Source of the DNA: Dehalococcoidia bacterium
GTDB lineage: Bacteria > Chloroflexota > Dehalococcoidia > JACVQG01
Assembly (NCBI GenBank): GCA_015661045.1
Contig: JACVQG010000020.1
Span: 1-17,141 of the forward strand
Reading direction: 5' to 3'
DNA: 17,141 nucleotides
A model generated the notes under the pieces. It did no database searches. It had not been told where the DNA came from and was given only the letters and a program-made list of their open reading frames with translations. Position 1 is the stretch's first letter. Every line of letters begins with the position of its first letter. This document shows positions 16,673-17,141 of the stretch, in pieces. The translations under genes were made by a program, and so were the position numbers.

Positions 16673-16730
16673 ACGAGGAAATTCTAAGCACTAATTTCTA
16701 ACCCGGACAAGCCGAAACCAAAAATGCTAA

Positions 16731-16802
16731 TGTCATTCCCAACTTGATTGGGAATCCAGAATCCCCCATCCCCTCTGGATTCCCGACTTCTCGGGAATGA
16801 CA
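16731..16802. repeat. 72-base nested palindromic intergenic repeat (REP/MITE-like)
   Basis: Outer arms TGTCATTCCC (16731-16740) and GGGAATGACA (16793-16802) are exact inverted repeats. An inner pair, GGGAATCCAGA (16750-16760) and TCTGGATTCCC (16774-16784), forms a perfect 11-base stem. The shorter pairs CATTCCC-N9-GGGAATCC and GGATTCCC-N8-GGGAATG allow an alternative two-hairpin cruciform. Elements beginning TGTCATTCCC with GGGAATCCAG inside are familiar in many bacterial genomes. It could also end transcription from ahcY. Confidence 0.8.
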
Positions 16803-17048
16803 AATAATTGGTGGAAGAAATATAATAACAAAATCATAATATCTTGCCATTTTCGCGCATGATTTTACTCTTAAGGGACTATCACGTCGAGAGGTTACGA
16901 AACAACCAGCGTCGGTTCATCCCTGTTAACGCCGTTACAATCGCGGTGGATTCGTGGCGCTCACCGCAATGAGTAACGGGAGACTTTCTCTAAAGCCTAA
17001 AAACAAGAGCTGCATAAGACAATGGCGATGTAAAATACGGCATAAAGC
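16803..17048. other. Gap with no gene seen
   Basis: Apart from the palindromic repeat just before it, the stretch from ahcY to 17048 shows no coding frame of note, no RNA gene I can fold by eye and no clear promoter. It begins AT-rich (16803-16855) and then becomes GC-balanced. Confidence 0.4.
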
Positions 17049-17141
17049 TCAAGCTACAAGCTGGCACTGGCATTCCAGGAAGCGGTGGAATGCCTCCAGT
17101 AGCTTTTCATTAGGCTTACCATCCTTTAATTTAGCGACTAG
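17049..17141 (-). CDS. Possible C-terminal end of a minus-strand gene running off the window
   Basis: Read on the minus strand from base 17141, 30 codons are open, LVAKLKDGKPNEKLLEAFHR followed by FLECQCQLVA, then TGA at 17051-17049. The composition (lysine- and glutamate-rich helix) looks protein-like, but the stretch is short and unrecognised. Confidence 0.3.
   Translation of the reverse strand, partial: LVAKLKDGKPNEKLLEAFHRFLECQCQLVA
17069..17094. repeat. Inverted repeat near the right edge
   Basis: GGCATTCC (17069-17076) and GGAATGCC (17087-17094) are exact inverted arms around 10 bases; ACT and AGT on either side extend the pairing with a bulge. It overlaps the possible minus-strand coding end. 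Confidence 0.4.

Overview
The window is bacterial. It has Shine-Dalgarno-led genes, two lipoprotein-type solute-binding proteins with Pro/Thr/Ala-rich linkers after the lipid cysteine, and close gene spacing. All confidently called genes lie on the + strand. The linkers, the paralogous transporter genes and a short-form S-adenosylhomocysteine hydrolase would fit a Chloroflexota (Dehalococcoidia-like) genome, but that is only a guess without a search.

Layout. (1) 1-2125: the 3' part of a THEP1-type NTPase, then a fused aminoglycoside-phosphotransferase-like/P-loop kinase protein. (2) 2127-6023: three tandem paralogous MFS exporters of nearly equal length. The first has no ATG, GTG or TTG for its N-terminus and seems to start at ACG behind a strong Shine-Dalgarno sequence. 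(3) 6062-8586: a promoter and two paralogous COG1840-type solute-binding lipoproteins with no ABC permease or ATPase in the window. (4) 8700-9600: a RelE/ParE-type toxin-antitoxin pair, an unpaired DUF433 protein, repeated spacer sequence and a short scar of a third solute-binding-protein gene. (5) 9660-15160: a near-consensus promoter and a five-gene operon: a helical protein of unknown family, a P-loop-like subunit lacking both Walker motifs, a BrxC/BrxD-like (DUF2791) ATPase, a small unknown protein and an SNF2-family helicase. (6) 15279-16672: a 56-residue membrane peptide tightly linked to adenosylhomocysteinase. (7) 16673-17141: a palindromic intergenic repeat and perhaps the tail of a minus-strand gene.

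The most interesting part is region 5. The ATPase and helicase resemble components of anti-phage systems (BREX, Shango, the SNF2 subunit of DISARM). The toxin-antitoxin genes next door look like a defence island. I do not recognise the full gene set as any named system. The two ATPase-type genes each carry an apparent single-base frame change: a CTT-TGA +1 site near the start of the first and a lost C-terminal frame in the second. They may therefore be decayed, misassembled or recoded, while the helicase and the neighbouring genes are intact.
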